Source: Paeniglutamicibacter psychrophenolicus (GTDB lineage Bacteria; Actinomycetota; Actinomycetes; Actinomycetales; Micrococcaceae). From it: 64,000 bases of DNA. The stretch is taken from positions 4,444,443 to 4,508,442 of the forward strand of contig NZ_JAGIOE010000001.1 of NCBI RefSeq assembly GCF_017876575.1. Direction: 5' to 3'. Of this stretch, positions 54,201 through 62,916 are shown piece by piece. The notes under the pieces were generated by a model. That model did not search any database, was not told where the DNA came from, and saw only the letters and a program-made list of their open reading frames with translations. Both the position numbers and the translations under genes were made by a program. Position 1 is the first letter of the stretch, and each line of letters begins with the position of its first letter.

Positions 54201-55406
54201 ATGAGCGCCCACCCATTCGACCTGCTGACCGTTGACCAACTGCGCCAGACCGGATCGCTGAAGTGGTCCGAATACCGCGGATCGCTGGGCGCCTGGGTGG
54301 CGGAAATGGACTTCGGGACCGCTCCGGGCGTCATCGCGGCGGCCCAGGAAACCCTGGCCAACGGCCTGATCGGCTACGCGCCGACCCGCCTGGTGCACGA
54401 CATGCAGCAGGCCACCGCGGCTTGGCTGGACAACCGGTTTGTCTGGAAGGTCGACCCCGAGCAGGTGCGGCCGCTGAACTCCGTGGCCTCGGCCCTGGAT
54501 GCGGCGATCATGCATTTTTCCCCCAGGTACCGCCCGGACGCACCGCTGGTGCTGCTCACCCCGGCCTACATGCCATTCATTTCCACGGCCTCGCGCTTCG
54601 GGCGGGATTCGATCCAGGTGGCCATGGTTCCCACGCCAACCGGCTGGGAGATCGACTGGAGCGCCCTGGAGCGCGCCCTGGCCGGCGGCGCACTGCTGGT
54701 GCTGGTCAATCCGCACAATCCCCTCGGCAAGGTCTACACGCGCGAGGAACTGCTGGGGATCGCCGCGCTGGTCGAGGCCACCGGTTCGCGGGTGTTTGCC
54801 GACGAGGTCCATGCGCCGCTGGTGTTCGACGGCGCCACGCACATTCCCTATGCCACGGTTTCCGATGCGGCTGCGGCGCATTCGATCACGGCGGTCGCCG
54901 CCACCAAGGCGTTCAACCTGCCGGGGCTCAAGTGCGCGCAGCTGGTGCTGACCAACGACGTGGACCGCATGGTGTGGGCACGGGTGGGAGATGTCCCCGA
55001 GCACGGGGCGGCAAACGTGGGCCTGGCGGCCACCACCGCCGCCTACCGCACGGGCACCGGTTGGCTCGATTCGGTGATCAGCTACCTGGACGAATCGAGG
55101 ATGCTGCTGGCCGGGATCATCTCCGAGCACCTGCCGCAGGTTCGCTACACTCCCCCGCAGGGCACCTACCTGGCCTGGCTGGACGTTTCCCGGCTGGTGC
55201 TCGAGCCCGGGCCTGCCCAGTTCTTCCTCAAGGAGGCGCAGGTCGCGCTGATCAACGGAAGCGCCTGCGGCAGCGGCGGGCGCGGATTCGTCCGGTTGAA
55301 CTTCGCCACCCCGCACCCGGTCCTGGGCGGGATGATCCACCGCATGGGGGCCGCGGTCGACGGCTGCGACAACAAGGACGCAACCGACCCGGAGTTCGCC
55401 CAGTGA
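54201..55406 (+). CDS. MalY/PatB-type aminotransferase (cystathionine beta-lyase)
   Basis: A 401-residue fold-type I PLP enzyme. The PLP lysine is in AVAATKAFNLPGLKCAQ; LVNPHNPLGKVYTREEL (Asn) and RVFADEVHAPLVFDG (Asp, Glu) contact the cofactor, and NFATPHPVLGGMIHRM carries the carboxylate-binding region. PatB/MalY enzymes split C-S bonds of cystathionine or other S-conjugates to give homocysteine or thiols, pyruvate and ammonia. Here it could complete the transsulfuration started by metB 48 kb away. No ribosome site is obvious. It is convergent with the FMN reductase gene 16 bp downstream. Confidence 0.9.
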   Translation: MSAHPFDLLTVDQLRQTGSLKWSEYRGSLGAWVAEMDFGTAPGVIAAAQETLANGLIGYAPTRLVHDMQQATAAWLDNRFVWKVDPEQVRPLNSVASALDAAIMHFSPRYRPDAPLVLLTPAYMPFISTASRFGRDSIQVAMVPTPTGWEIDWSALERALAGGALLVLVNPHNPLGKVYTREELLGIAALVEATGSRVFADEVHAPLVFDGATHIPYATVSDAAAAHSITAVAATKAFNLPGLKCAQLVLTNDVDRMVWARVGDVPEHGAANVGLAATTAAYRTGTGWLDSVISYLDESRMLLAGIISEHLPQVRYTPPQGTYLAWLDVSRLVLEPGPAQFFLKEAQVALINGSACGSGGRGFVRLNFATPHPVLGGMIHRMGAAVDGCDNKDATDPEFAQ

Positions 55407-55422
55407 TCCGGGTATTTTCCGC

Positions 55423-56103
55423 CTAGCCGGCCTGGATGTTTGCCAGCAGCTGCTCGAACGGCAGCGAGGTCATGTTGTCCCGCGGGTTCGCGGTCTCGCT
55501 CACGCGCGGCGCGATCGAGCGGGTGTCGCCCAGGTCCTGGGTCCGGGCGGCCGATCCGCCGGGCCCTGCAATGGCTTGGGCCAGCTCGACACCGGCCCGG
55601 CGCTCGCGTTCGGCAAGTGCCCCGTGCCCCTGGTCCGCTCCCCAGTCCTCGGGCGAGGCAAAGATGGAGGTGGGCATGATCCGGGCGCGCAGGTAGGCGA
55701 AGATCGGGCGCATCGCGTAGTCGACGACCAGGTTGTGCCGTGAGCTTCCGCCGGTGGCGGCCAGGATCATCGGCTTGTCATCGAGCGCGGCGGGATCCAG
55801 GACGTCGATGAAGGACTTGAAGAGCCCGGAGACCGAGGCGGTGAAGACCGGGGAGACAGCGATCAGCCCCGCGGCGCCGGAGACCGCTTCGATGGCCTCG
55901 GCCAGGCGCGGAGGTGCGTACCCGGTGAGCAGGTTGTTGGTGATGTCATTGGCGTAGTCACGCAGCTCCAGGACCGTCAAATCGGCCTGGATGCCCTTGG
56001 CAGCCAGTTCCCGCACGGCGGATTCGCCCAGCTGCCGGCCCAGCAGGCCGGAGGTCGATGGCGTGCCCAGGCCGCCGGAGATGACTACGATGTTTTGGCT
56101 CAC
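55423..56103 (-). CDS. NAD(P)H-dependent FMN reductase (CE1759-like)
   Basis: A 226-residue flavodoxin-fold reductase. The FMN phosphate loop is SGGLGTPSTSGLLGRQL at the N-terminus; PVFTASVSGLFKSFIDVLD and ILAATGGSSRHNLVVDYAM are the family motifs. The tail of about 45 residues (RTQDLGDTRSIAPRV...SLPFEQLLANI) matches the branch normally encoded beside a luciferase-like monooxygenase and feeding it reduced FMN. No such partner lies in the window, so the oxygenase must be elsewhere. The GTG start at 56103 has AAAGGGAG seven bases upstream. Confidence 0.85.
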   Translation of the reverse strand: MSQNIVVISGGLGTPSTSGLLGRQLGESAVRELAAKGIQADLTVLELRDYANDITNNLLTGYAPPRLAEAIEAVSGAAGLIAVSPVFTASVSGLFKSFIDVLDPAALDDKPMILAATGGSSRHNLVVDYAMRPIFAYLRARIMPTSIFASPEDWGADQGHGALAERERRAGVELAQAIAGPGGSAARTQDLGDTRSIAPRVSETANPRDNMTSLPFEQLLANIQAG

Positions 56104-56165
56104 GGTGTGTGGCTCCCTTTCATGGAGTACATGTGTTTGCATGTAAAACCACGAGGGTCGCCAAT

Positions 56166-56384
56166 TCATTCCCGGGCGGTCTCTTGGACCTTTTCCACCG
56201 ATTCCGCATCGATGGCCGACAGCGCGCATGCGTCGCCGAAGCAGCGCCCGCGGATGGCTGCGAGCAGGGAATATGCTGCAGCGGCAGCGGCGCCCAGGGC
56301 CGCCACCCATGCGTCGGACCACAGTGACGCCGCCATGGCGGCAAGGACCACGCCGACCACCAGCCAGATCAGCCGATCCCGCAT
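56166..56384 (-). CDS. Small membrane protein
   Basis: A 72-residue protein with two hydrophobic segments (LIWLVVGVVLAAMAASLW, WVAALGAAAAAAYSLLAAI) followed by RCFGDACA and an acidic tail. It resembles DUF2892-like (YgaP transmembrane type) proteins in layout but the match is not certain. The start at 56384 is just after GGTGGA. The longer frame upstream is not protein-like. Confidence 0.5.
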   Translation of the reverse strand: MRDRLIWLVVGVVLAAMAASLWSDAWVAALGAAAAAAYSLLAAIRGRCFGDACALSAIDAESVEKVQETARE

Positions 56385-56472
56385 TCCACCACGTCCCTGC
56401 CATTGCGCCCCGGGGGCTCGGGAAAGCCCGAAACCTATGCCCCCAAGGGTATCCCGGGGTGTGGTGGGGCCG

Positions 56473-57138
56473 CTACGCGGCGCGGCGCCTGACCCGACTG
56501 ACCCACAAAACCCCCGAGCCGACAACTCCGATGACCATGGCGATCAGCACCACATAGAATCCGACTGAGTAGTACCCGTTGGGACTCGTGTTCGGGTCCA
56601 GGAACGGATAGGGATACCACGGCTTGTCGGTGCGCGGGTCAAGAACCATTACGCCGCGCGCCAGGGTGTATCCCGCCCACAGGAGGGGGAAGGCGACGAT
56701 CCCCCAGAGCGCCTTGGCGTGCAGCCGCCGGCGCCCGGGGGCGATGAGCCAATCGAGCACCATGACGGCGGGCCCCACAACGTGGAGGATTTCATTGGAC
56801 CAGGGAACGGTGGCGCCCTGGGGAAGCTCGATGCCGCGCAACAGCAGGTTGTAGACCACTCCGGTGGTGGCCATGTAGGCGGTCACCGCCGCCCGGAACA
56901 TGCTCCAGCCGCGTGGCTCGGGGCGGCCGGACAAGGTGAAGATGCCCACGAACAGGACGATCGCCGCCAGGACATTGGATTCGATGGTGAAGAACGAGAA
57001 GAAGTTCTGGATGACAAAGCCGACTTCACCCTGGCCCGACCCCTCATTGGTGATGCTTCGTTGCAATTGCACAACCACGGCGGCGGTGATGGCGATGCTT
57101 CCGCCAATGCGCAGCAGGTAGGCCAAGACGCGTCTCAT
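56473..57138 (-). CDS. Pr6Pr family membrane protein
   Basis: A 221-residue protein with six hydrophobic segments, matching the Pr6Pr (FAR-17a/AIG1-like) family: FFSFFTIESNVLAAIVLFVG, NEILHVVGPAVMVLDWLIAP (conserved His) and the C-terminal region with GYYSVGFYVVL. The bacterial function is unknown; eukaryotic relatives are lipid esterases. The start at 57138 fits the family; an upstream in-frame extension is not protein-like. It is probably a single-gene unit. Confidence 0.82.
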   Translation of the reverse strand: MRRVLAYLLRIGGSIAITAAVVVQLQRSITNEGSGQGEVGFVIQNFFSFFTIESNVLAAIVLFVGIFTLSGRPEPRGWSMFRAAVTAYMATTGVVYNLLLRGIELPQGATVPWSNEILHVVGPAVMVLDWLIAPGRRRLHAKALWGIVAFPLLWAGYTLARGVMVLDPRTDKPWYPYPFLDPNTSPNGYYSVGFYVVLIAMVIGVVGSGVLWVSRVRRRAA

Positions 57139-57249
57139 ATCAGGTGAAGGTCCCTTTCTAGGTACTGCTGCCAGCCTAAACCGCCACGGCGCTACACCAT
57201 GGCCAAGACACTTTGGCTTCGGCAAGATCTTTCCCTGCGCCGGGCAGGG

Positions 57250-57292
57250 AAAGGCCACCGTTCGGACCGGTGAGTGCCAAACGGTGGCCTTT
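57250..57292. terminator. 13-bp hairpin terminator
   Basis: AAAGGCCACCGTT (57250-57262) is perfectly inverted at 57280-57292, 23 bp beyond the stop of the small membrane protein. The terminal A/T bases of the stem give a short U-run on both strands, so it may work in both directions. Confidence 0.8.
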
Positions 57293-57315
57293 CGCGATGG
57301 TGTGCCCGGACGACG

Positions 57316-57603
57316 TTATGCCGTCGGGTGCTTGTGCTCCGTGTCGCCCAGGCCGAAGGCCTCGGTGCCGCCCACGAGGCGGAAGACTCCGAGCAGCGCG
57401 ACCAGGACGCCGATGATGAATCCGATCCACAGCGGGCTGACCACATCGCCCAGCGTGGCGCCGCCGGTGATGATGAACAGCAGGAAGAGCAGTGCGGTGA
57501 GTGACCCTCCTACGATGAATCCGCGGGCGGGGTGCCTCTTCGGAATCCTCGGCGTTGCCTCGGGTTCCTCACGTGGTGCCGGAATGTGTGCATCTTGAGT
57601 CAT
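57316..57603 (-). CDS. Small membrane protein, 95 residues
   Basis: The protein has a proline- and charge-rich N-terminus (about 27 residues), two hydrophobic segments (GGSLTALLFLLFIITGGA, LWIGFIIGVLVALLGVFRLV) and a short tail. I do not recognise a named family. A perfect hairpin follows the stop codon, supporting a real transcript. The next gene upstream on the same strand is a 54-residue acidic protein. Confidence 0.7.
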   Translation of the reverse strand: MTQDAHIPAPREEPEATPRIPKRHPARGFIVGGSLTALLFLLFIITGGATLGDVVSPLWIGFIIGVLVALLGVFRLVGGTEAFGLGDTEHKHPTA

Positions 57604-57689
57604 GACTTTTCACTCCCTTCAGGTTTTCCAGGCCGGATGTTGCTGCCGCTCGCGCCCTTCGGGCGCGAGGCCTCCGCCACGATGCGGGG

Positions 57690-57854
57690 CTACCCCGCGT
57701 CGAAGCGGTTTTCGTCGTCAAGTTCCGGATGCTTGGGCGCGTCGTTGCCCGAGCCGTCCGGCAGTTCGTCAGGCGACAGCCTCCTGGGCCGGGCCTCGGC
57801 GGAGTCGCCGGGCACGACGTCGGTGGCTGGCTGGATCTTGGTTTCTTTGCTCAT
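57690..57854 (-). CDS. 54-residue acidic protein
   Basis: A short hydrophilic protein (MSKETKIQPATDVVPGDSAE..., ending DDENRFDAG) rich in Asp, Glu and Pro, probably disordered. The strong ribosome site AAGGAG seven bases before ATG 57854 supports expression. Function unknown. It lies upstream of the 95-residue membrane protein on the same strand. Confidence 0.6.
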   Translation of the reverse strand: MSKETKIQPATDVVPGDSAEARPRRLSPDELPDGSGNDAPKHPELDDENRFDAG

Positions 57855-58227
57855 CACGCGCTCCTTAGTCGCCAAAGCAAGGCCAATGACTTTCGGTGTT
57901 GGTTTTCGGGCCGTTCGGGGTCGGTGCCGGCGTTCGGTCCCGCCATGGATTCAAGGCCATGGGCCGGGGATTCTTTCGGGGCCAAGGCGCTGCGCCAAGG
58001 AAGGAAGCCGCAAGAGCCAAGGCTCGAACGGGGGGCCAATGTTGCGCACACCCCGAGCCTGGCTACGGCCGGTTGGCCGTCGGCACCGAGTTCTTTGCGT
58101 CATCCATATGCAGTTCCCGCGTTCCCTGGGGTGGCCGATTGAGCACACTTCCGCCACAACGACCTACATCCGAGACTACGCCGATGTGACCGGGGTAGCT
58201 AGGTTTTCGGGTGCCGCATGGCGTGGA
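57855..58227. other. Stretch without a recognisable gene
   Basis: A 373-bp region between a small gene and the broken cache-domain gene. Open frames exist on both strands but none has protein-like composition or a ribosome site. It may contain decayed sequence from the adjacent pseudogenes. Confidence 0.45.
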
Positions 58228-58809
58228 TCAGGCCGGTACGGCGATGGCCAGCGGCAACGTCCCGCAACGGCCGACGGCGACCTCGCCAAATCCAAGGTCC
58301 TTGTCGACAACCGGCAGGCTGGCGGCGTCGGATCCCTGCCACCCACGAACCAGCAGCGCCCCGGCGGCCAGTTGCGGATCGGCCGAGACGATGACGCGGC
58401 CGCTGCCGCTGACCAGCGTGGCCCTCGGGTCGATGTCCTTGGCCCGATTCCATGGGGACGCTGAACCATTCGCGTCGCGAATACGTCTCGCCGGCCGATT
58501 CAATGGTGGGCATGAGCAGGCACTCCCTGGCCTGCCCCTGCCACCAGGCCATGTGCCACGGCGTACCGGCCAACGCGTCCCGGGCGGCAACGAACCCGGC
58601 ACCAACCAGCGGCAGCTCCCTACGATCCAGGAACTCGCCGACCAGAGGATGGATCGCCGCATCGAATTGCCGCGGACGGGGGCTCCGTCGTGGGATTCAA
58701 AGACCTCGCTCATCTTTCCGGCCCATTCGTGAAGGTCCTGGAGCAGGGATTCGAAGAAGTAGGAAACATCGTCACCGGTGCCGTTGCCGGTGGTTTTGCC
58801 TTGGTTCAT
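58228..58809 (-). pseudogene. Cache-domain sensor protein, frameshifted and internally deleted
   Basis: Three pieces of one protein are visible in two frames. The first frame gives MNQGKTTGNGTGDDVSYFFE through about residue 49. The other frame continues with DAAIHPLVGEFLDRRELPLV, MAWWQGQARECLL and REWFSVPMESGQGH. The first frame returns with ATLVSGSGRVIVSADPQLAA and LLVRGWQGSDAASLPVV. WF.VP...GQ.H followed by an A.LV...GRV..S.DP.L..G pattern is that of actinobacterial cache-domain proteins encoded beside GntR regulators. About 60 residues of the sensor core are missing between the second and third pieces, so the gene is dead. Confidence 0.7.
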
Positions 58810-59633
58810 GAGGTCCTCCGCACAGGGCGTTCGGGTTTGGTCTTCTCTGGCTTCGCGGCCGGGATCGCGGCTCGGGCCTGGTCGGCGATGAGCCAGACGA
58901 CGCCCTCCCGGACGTAGTCGCCTACCAGTTTTCGCGCCATGGCCGGATCCCTGGCGGAAATCGCATCAAGAATGTCACCGCAAAGCTGGATCATCCGGGC
59001 GTCAAACTCCGGGTCGGCGTGCGCCAGGGCCAACAACGAACCAATGTCCATGGGCAGCCTGACTGCTCACGCGTGATCCGCGCCGACTGGCTCAGCGGCC
59101 AGCTCAAGCAGGAAGCCACCCACCACTGTTCCGCGTGCGCCATGGCCCTCCATCCTGCCTTCCAGCACCTGACGCCGGATCACCACGTCGTGTTCATCGG
59201 CGGCATTCGCCGCAAGCTCGGCCTCCGTGGAGGCGATGGCCATGTAGTGGATCGCCAGGTCCCGCAATTCAACCCGGCTCATGGCCGCCAGCCGGTCTTG
59301 CAGGATGCTGGTCCGGTCGCCCCGGGGCAGCGTGATGAAAGTGCCGACCTCACGTCCTCGGGTGGTCTTCACCAGTCCCCGGGCGCGCAGGGAGACCAGC
59401 ACTTCGCGTGCTGTCATGGTGGCCACCCCGAGGGAGGCAGCCAGCTCGGACTCGCTGGGCAGCCGGTCCCCATCGAGCAGGCTGCCTGCGGCAATACCCG
59501 AAACCATGCGGTCCTCGACGCGCTTGGCACGACCCTCGTCTCCCAGCGACGCGAAGACGGAGGAGAGCCGGCGCTGGTACGCAGCAGGCCAGGTTCGGTC
59601 GCTACCAGGATCGGATTTGCCGAGGCCGGCCAC
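58806..59633 (-). pseudogene. GntR/FCD-family regulator with in-frame stop
   Basis: One frame of 276 codons interrupted by TGA at 59067-59069. The first part has the GntR winged helix (DRLPSESELAASLGVATMTA, VSLRARGLVKTTRGREVGTF) and most of a helical effector domain. The second part (MDIGSLLALAHADPEFDARM..., VREGVVWLIADQARAA) is the missing C-terminus in the same frame. The GTG start directly follows the stop of the molybdopterin oxidoreductase gene and the end overlaps the cache gene by 4 bp. Read-through or re-initiation at ATG 59051 could give two pieces, but loss of function is more likely. Confidence 0.75.
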
Positions 59634-61193
59634 TTAGCCAACCGAAAACTGGACGCGCTGCCATCCGCTGGATCCATTGGGTGCCGGGTTGGCCTGCTCG
59701 CTGGTTTGCATTTCACCCTGCCCGTCAAAGGCCCGGACGCTGACCACATGGTTTCCCGAGGATCCGCCGTCCCACACATAGCGCCACTGGCGCCAGGTGT
59801 CCACGGAGGCCTCGGCGCCCAGTTCCGCGTCCGTCCAGTCTCCGTCGTCGATTTGCACCTGGACCTTGGAAATGCCGCGGGTCTGCGCCCAGGCGGTTCC
59901 GCCCATGGCAACCTTTCCGGCCGGGACGCGGGCGAAGGACCGCGGCACGTCGACCCGCGAGGAAAGCTTGATGGGACCGTGGTCGGACCATCCACGCGTG
60001 GTCCAGTAGGCGACCTTGTCCGCGAATCGGGTGACCTCCAGGTCCACGACCCACTTGGTGGCCGAGACGTATCCATAGAGGCCGGGAACCACCATGCGGA
60101 CCGGGAACCCGTGCTCCAGCGGCAGCGGTTCCCCGTTCATCCCCACCGCCAGCAGTGCCATGCGGTCGTCGGTGAGCACCTCCAGCGGTGTCGAGGCGCT
60201 GAAGCCGTCAATCGAGGTCGACAGCACCATGTCCGCGCCGTCCCGGGGCACCGCCCGCTCCAGCAGCCTGCGCAACGGGTAACCCAGCCACTTGGCGTTG
60301 CCCACGAGCTGGCCGCCGACGGGGTTCGAAACGCAGGTCAGCGTCAGGTAGCTTTCCACCAGGTCCTGGGCCAGCAGTTCCTCGAAGCCCATGGTGAATT
60401 CCTTCTCCACCATCCCGTGCACCCGCAGCGACCAGTCGGCCGGGTTGATCCTCGGCACCGAAAGTGCGGTGTCGATCCGGTAGAAATCCTTGTTCGGCGT
60501 GATGAATTGCGGCATGCCCGCGACCTCGACCTGTGCGTCGGCCGGCGGCGCCTTGACCGGAACCTTGGCCACGGGCAGCCCGAGGGCGGACCGGGCCGAA
60601 TCCGCAATGTTCCTTGCCGTGGCCAGGGATTGCCCGACCCCGGCGGCCACGGCCGCGCCAATCAGGGACAGCGCGGTGCCCAGCAGGAAGTTCCGGCGCG
60701 AGGAGCCCGCGACCGGAACCGCCCCGGAAACCGGCGCCCGGTCCTTGGCAACAAGCGTGGTCAGCCAGCGCAGACAGGCCAGGCCCGCAACCGCGCCCAG
60801 GATGATGGGGGTCAGGTCGACAAGCCCGGTGGCGGGCCGGGACAGGACCGCACCTCCAATGGCCACGGCGAGCAGCACGATGCAGGCGGCGGCCGCGGCG
60901 AAACTGCGTTTGGCCAGGATCCCCAGGAGGACCGAGGCGACCGCCACGACAACGCCGATGGAGATGAACAACGCCAACTTGTCGTTGGTGCCGAAGACGG
61001 AGATGGCGAAGTCCTTGAGCCATGGCGGGGTCAGGTCGATGAACGTCGAGCCCATGGCCACCAGGGGAGCCGAGGCGGTGGCGAAGAAGGCCGACACCAA
61101 TTGGGCCACGGAAAAAAGCACCGCGGCCGAGGTGAAGCCCGCGAGCCCGTAGGCCCCAGTGCCCCGCGGCCTTGTCGCTGGAAACTTGGTCAT
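59634..61193 (-). CDS. Molybdopterin-dependent oxidoreductase (sulfite oxidase family), membrane-bound
   Basis: A 519-residue protein. The N-terminal third has five or six hydrophobic segments, the fifth or sixth beginning at RRNFLLGTALSLIGAAVAAG, which resembles a Tat-like signal. The rest is the sulfite-oxidase fold: FYRIDTALSVPRINPADWSLRVHG, the molybdenum Cys in YLTLTCVSNPVGG, GFPVRMVVPGLYGY and the C-terminal Mo-co dimerisation domain (WAQTRGISKVQVQIDDGDW). It probably oxidises a small substrate outside the membrane. A promoter CCAATCC-N15-CCGAAT stands upstream, the same as in front of the fasciclin gene, suggesting control by the adjacent SigK-like factor. Confidence 0.88.
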   Translation of the reverse strand: MTKFPATRPRGTGAYGLAGFTSAAVLFSVAQLVSAFFATASAPLVAMGSTFIDLTPPWLKDFAISVFGTNDKLALFISIGVVVAVASVLLGILAKRSFAAAAACIVLLAVAIGGAVLSRPATGLVDLTPIILGAVAGLACLRWLTTLVAKDRAPVSGAVPVAGSSRRNFLLGTALSLIGAAVAAGVGQSLATARNIADSARSALGLPVAKVPVKAPPADAQVEVAGMPQFITPNKDFYRIDTALSVPRINPADWSLRVHGMVEKEFTMGFEELLAQDLVESYLTLTCVSNPVGGQLVGNAKWLGYPLRRLLERAVPRDGADMVLSTSIDGFSASTPLEVLTDDRMALLAVGMNGEPLPLEHGFPVRMVVPGLYGYVSATKWVVDLEVTRFADKVAYWTTRGWSDHGPIKLSSRVDVPRSFARVPAGKVAMGGTAWAQTRGISKVQVQIDDGDWTDAELGAEASVDTWRQWRYVWDGGSSGNHVVSVRAFDGQGEMQTSEQANPAPNGSSGWQRVQFSVG

Positions 61194-61261
61194 GATTTCA
61201 CCCACCCATACGTTGTGATGCTTTGTCCCCTGCGTTCGAGGGGAACAGCCAACCACTACGT

Positions 61262-61289
61262 ATTCGGAACGCTACCACCGGCGGATTGG
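61262..61289 (-). promoter_or_regulatory. SigK-type promoter of the molybdopterin oxidoreductase gene
   Basis: On the minus strand: CCAATCC (complement of 61283-61289), 15-bp spacer, CCGAAT (complement of 61262-61267). The same two boxes with the same spacing precede the fasciclin gene. I recall CCATCC-N16/17-CCGAAT as the mycobacterial SigK consensus. Confidence 0.75.
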
Positions 61290-61317
61290 AAACAACCCAT
61301 CATTTTCCGGCGGCAGG

Positions 61318-62148
61318 TCAGAGTGCCTGGACCAGGATCGGGTCGGACGTCGGTGCCGGCGAGCCGGATGCCGGTTCCACCGTGATCCCGAAGTGCGTCA
61401 CGCCCTGCATCGAGCCGGAAACCATCACCATGCCATCGGCCTTGGCACCGTCGACCATTCCCGCGGAGACGGCTCCCGTGCCGGAGATCAGCCAAAGCTC
61501 ATACCCCTTGTCGCTGGGCAGCGCGGGCAAACCGGCGGTGGTCACCGCCATCATGCCCTCGGTGGCCGAGTAGGCCAGGGTGACCCTGGCCCCGTTGTCA
61601 AGTTCCTGGGTCTTGGACCTGACATCCGCGGCACTCAGGATGCGCGTCAGCTCGGCCTGCTTCGTGTTCAGCGCGGCCAGTTGGTCCTCGAGTTTTTGCT
61701 GCTGGGCGTTCTGGTTGGCCACCACTCCGCCCAAGGCGCCGGCGGCAACCAGCAGCACGCCGGCCGCCAGGGCAAACATCCGCCGGCTGCCCCTCGCCGG
61801 GGCGGGTGGCGAGATCCGCGGGAGTGGATCGGGGCCGGTTTCCGTCGCGGATTCCGGGGCGTGGTCCGTTGCGGCCTCGGCGGCCGCGTCCTGAGCCTGG
61901 TGCGGGGCGGCAGCGGGCGGCAGCTGCGGGGTGTTGCGGATGGCGGACATGATGTTCGCCTTGACCCGGGCCGGGGGTGCAACGGGTGCGGCGGAAAGCC
62001 CCAGAAGCGCGGCGGTTTCCTGCATTGCCTCCACTTCCTGGCGGACGTCCTGGGAGGCTTCGGCGTCCCGGAGCAGTTCCTCGCGTTCCGCATCATTCAG
62101 GGCGTTCAGGGCGAAGCTGCCGGTCAGCTCGTTCTTCTGCTTGTCCAT
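61318..62148 (-). CDS. rskA: Anti-sigma-K factor (RskA-like)
   Basis: A 276-residue membrane anti-sigma factor. The cytoplasmic N-terminal part (DKQKNELTGSFALNALNDAE..., LLGLSAAPVAPPARVKANIM) binds the sigma factor. A single hydrophobic segment (MFALAAGVLLVAAGALGGVV, about 123-143) leads to the RskA C-terminal domain (YSATEGMMAVTTAGLPALP, YELWLISGTGAVSAGMVDG, FGITVEPASGSPAPTSDPI). In this family regulated proteolysis releases the sigma factor. ATG 62148 overlaps the sigma stop by one base; GTG 62151 is an alternative. Confidence 0.9.
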   Translation of the reverse strand: MDKQKNELTGSFALNALNDAEREELLRDAEASQDVRQEVEAMQETAALLGLSAAPVAPPARVKANIMSAIRNTPQLPPAAAPHQAQDAAAEAATDHAPESATETGPDPLPRISPPAPARGSRRMFALAAGVLLVAAGALGGVVANQNAQQQKLEDQLAALNTKQAELTRILSAADVRSKTQELDNGARVTLAYSATEGMMAVTTAGLPALPSDKGYELWLISGTGAVSAGMVDGAKADGMVMVSGSMQGVTHFGITVEPASGSPAPTSDPILVQAL

Positions 62149-62750
62149 CACGCCACTCCCATCAGGTCTCGAAGTTTGTTCATTCCGTCGCGTATTCGTG
62201 TTTTCGCGGTTCCCACCGGGATCTTGAGCAGCTCGGCCACCTCAAGGTGGGTGTAGCCGCCAAAATATGCCAGTTGGATGGCATCGCGCTGATTCTCGCT
62301 GAGCTGCTCCAGGGCCCGGACCACGCGGCGGCCTTCATCGTGCGCGATCGCCGTTTCCTCAACGTCATCGTAGCTCGCCTGGAAGTCCTTGATGCCTTCG
62401 CGCAGGTCACGGTCCTTGCTGGCTTGGCTGGCCCGAACCCTGTCAACCGCCCGGCGGTGCGCCAGGGTCAGCAGCCAGGTGATTGCCTTGCCGCGGGCCG
62501 CGTCAAAGCGCGCCGCCTGCTGCCAGGCTTCGACAAACACCTCTTGGGCCACTTCCTCGCTTTGCGCCTGGTCCTTCAGGATCCGGCGAACCAGGCCGAA
62601 GACCTGGGGTGCGTGGCGGTCGTAGAGTTCCTCGAAGGCGTTCTCGTTGCCTGCCGCGATCCGGAGCATCAGGTCTTCGGTGGAGGGCGCGGCGGTTTGG
62701 TCCGTTCCCCCGGGTAGATGTGAGCTCATGCGATAAAGCGTCTCATGCAT
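62148..62750 (-). CDS. sigK: ECF sigma factor, SigK-like
   Basis: A 200-residue sigma factor with region 2 (FEELYDRHAPQVFGLVRRIL, QSEEVAQEVFVEAWQQA) and region 4 (LSENQRDAIQLAYFGGYTHLEVAELLKIPVGTAKTRIRDG). The sequence and the coupled RskA gene place it in the SigK group. In mycobacteria SigK drives the fasciclin antigens MPT70/MPT83; here a fasciclin lipoprotein gene lies immediately upstream and carries the matching promoter, as does the molybdopterin oxidoreductase gene downstream. The start may be 62750 or 62729 (MSSHLPGG); neither has a strong ribosome site. I see no such promoter before sigK itself. Confidence 0.9.
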   Translation of the reverse strand: MHETLYRMSSHLPGGTDQTAAPSTEDLMLRIAAGNENAFEELYDRHAPQVFGLVRRILKDQAQSEEVAQEVFVEAWQQAARFDAARGKAITWLLTLAHRRAVDRVRASQASKDRDLREGIKDFQASYDDVEETAIAHDEGRRVVRALEQLSENQRDAIQLAYFGGYTHLEVAELLKIPVGTAKTRIRDGMNKLRDLMGVA

Positions 62751-62835
62751 GCCATTTCCGATCCCTCATCCCTTCTGGTGCGGCGGGAAAGAATTCTTCT
62801 TTCCGTCGCGCCGAATCTCCCCGTCGAATCCGGAC

Positions 62836-62885
62836 GACCGCTGGGGGCTGCCGATGGACGCGTCCATCGGCAGCCCCCAGCGGTC
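62836..62885. terminator. 50-nt perfect palindrome between fasciclin gene and sigK
   Basis: Bases 62836-62860 are exactly inverted at 62861-62885 with no spacer, giving 25-bp arms (a loop of about four central bases in practice). It lies 32 bp beyond the fasciclin stop and 86 bp before sigK. No U-run follows. It probably ends or stabilises the abundant fasciclin mRNA and limits read-through into sigK. Confidence 0.8.
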
Positions 62886-62916
62886 TGTTGCCGTGCCCTT
62901 GTGCGGGGTGCGGTGG

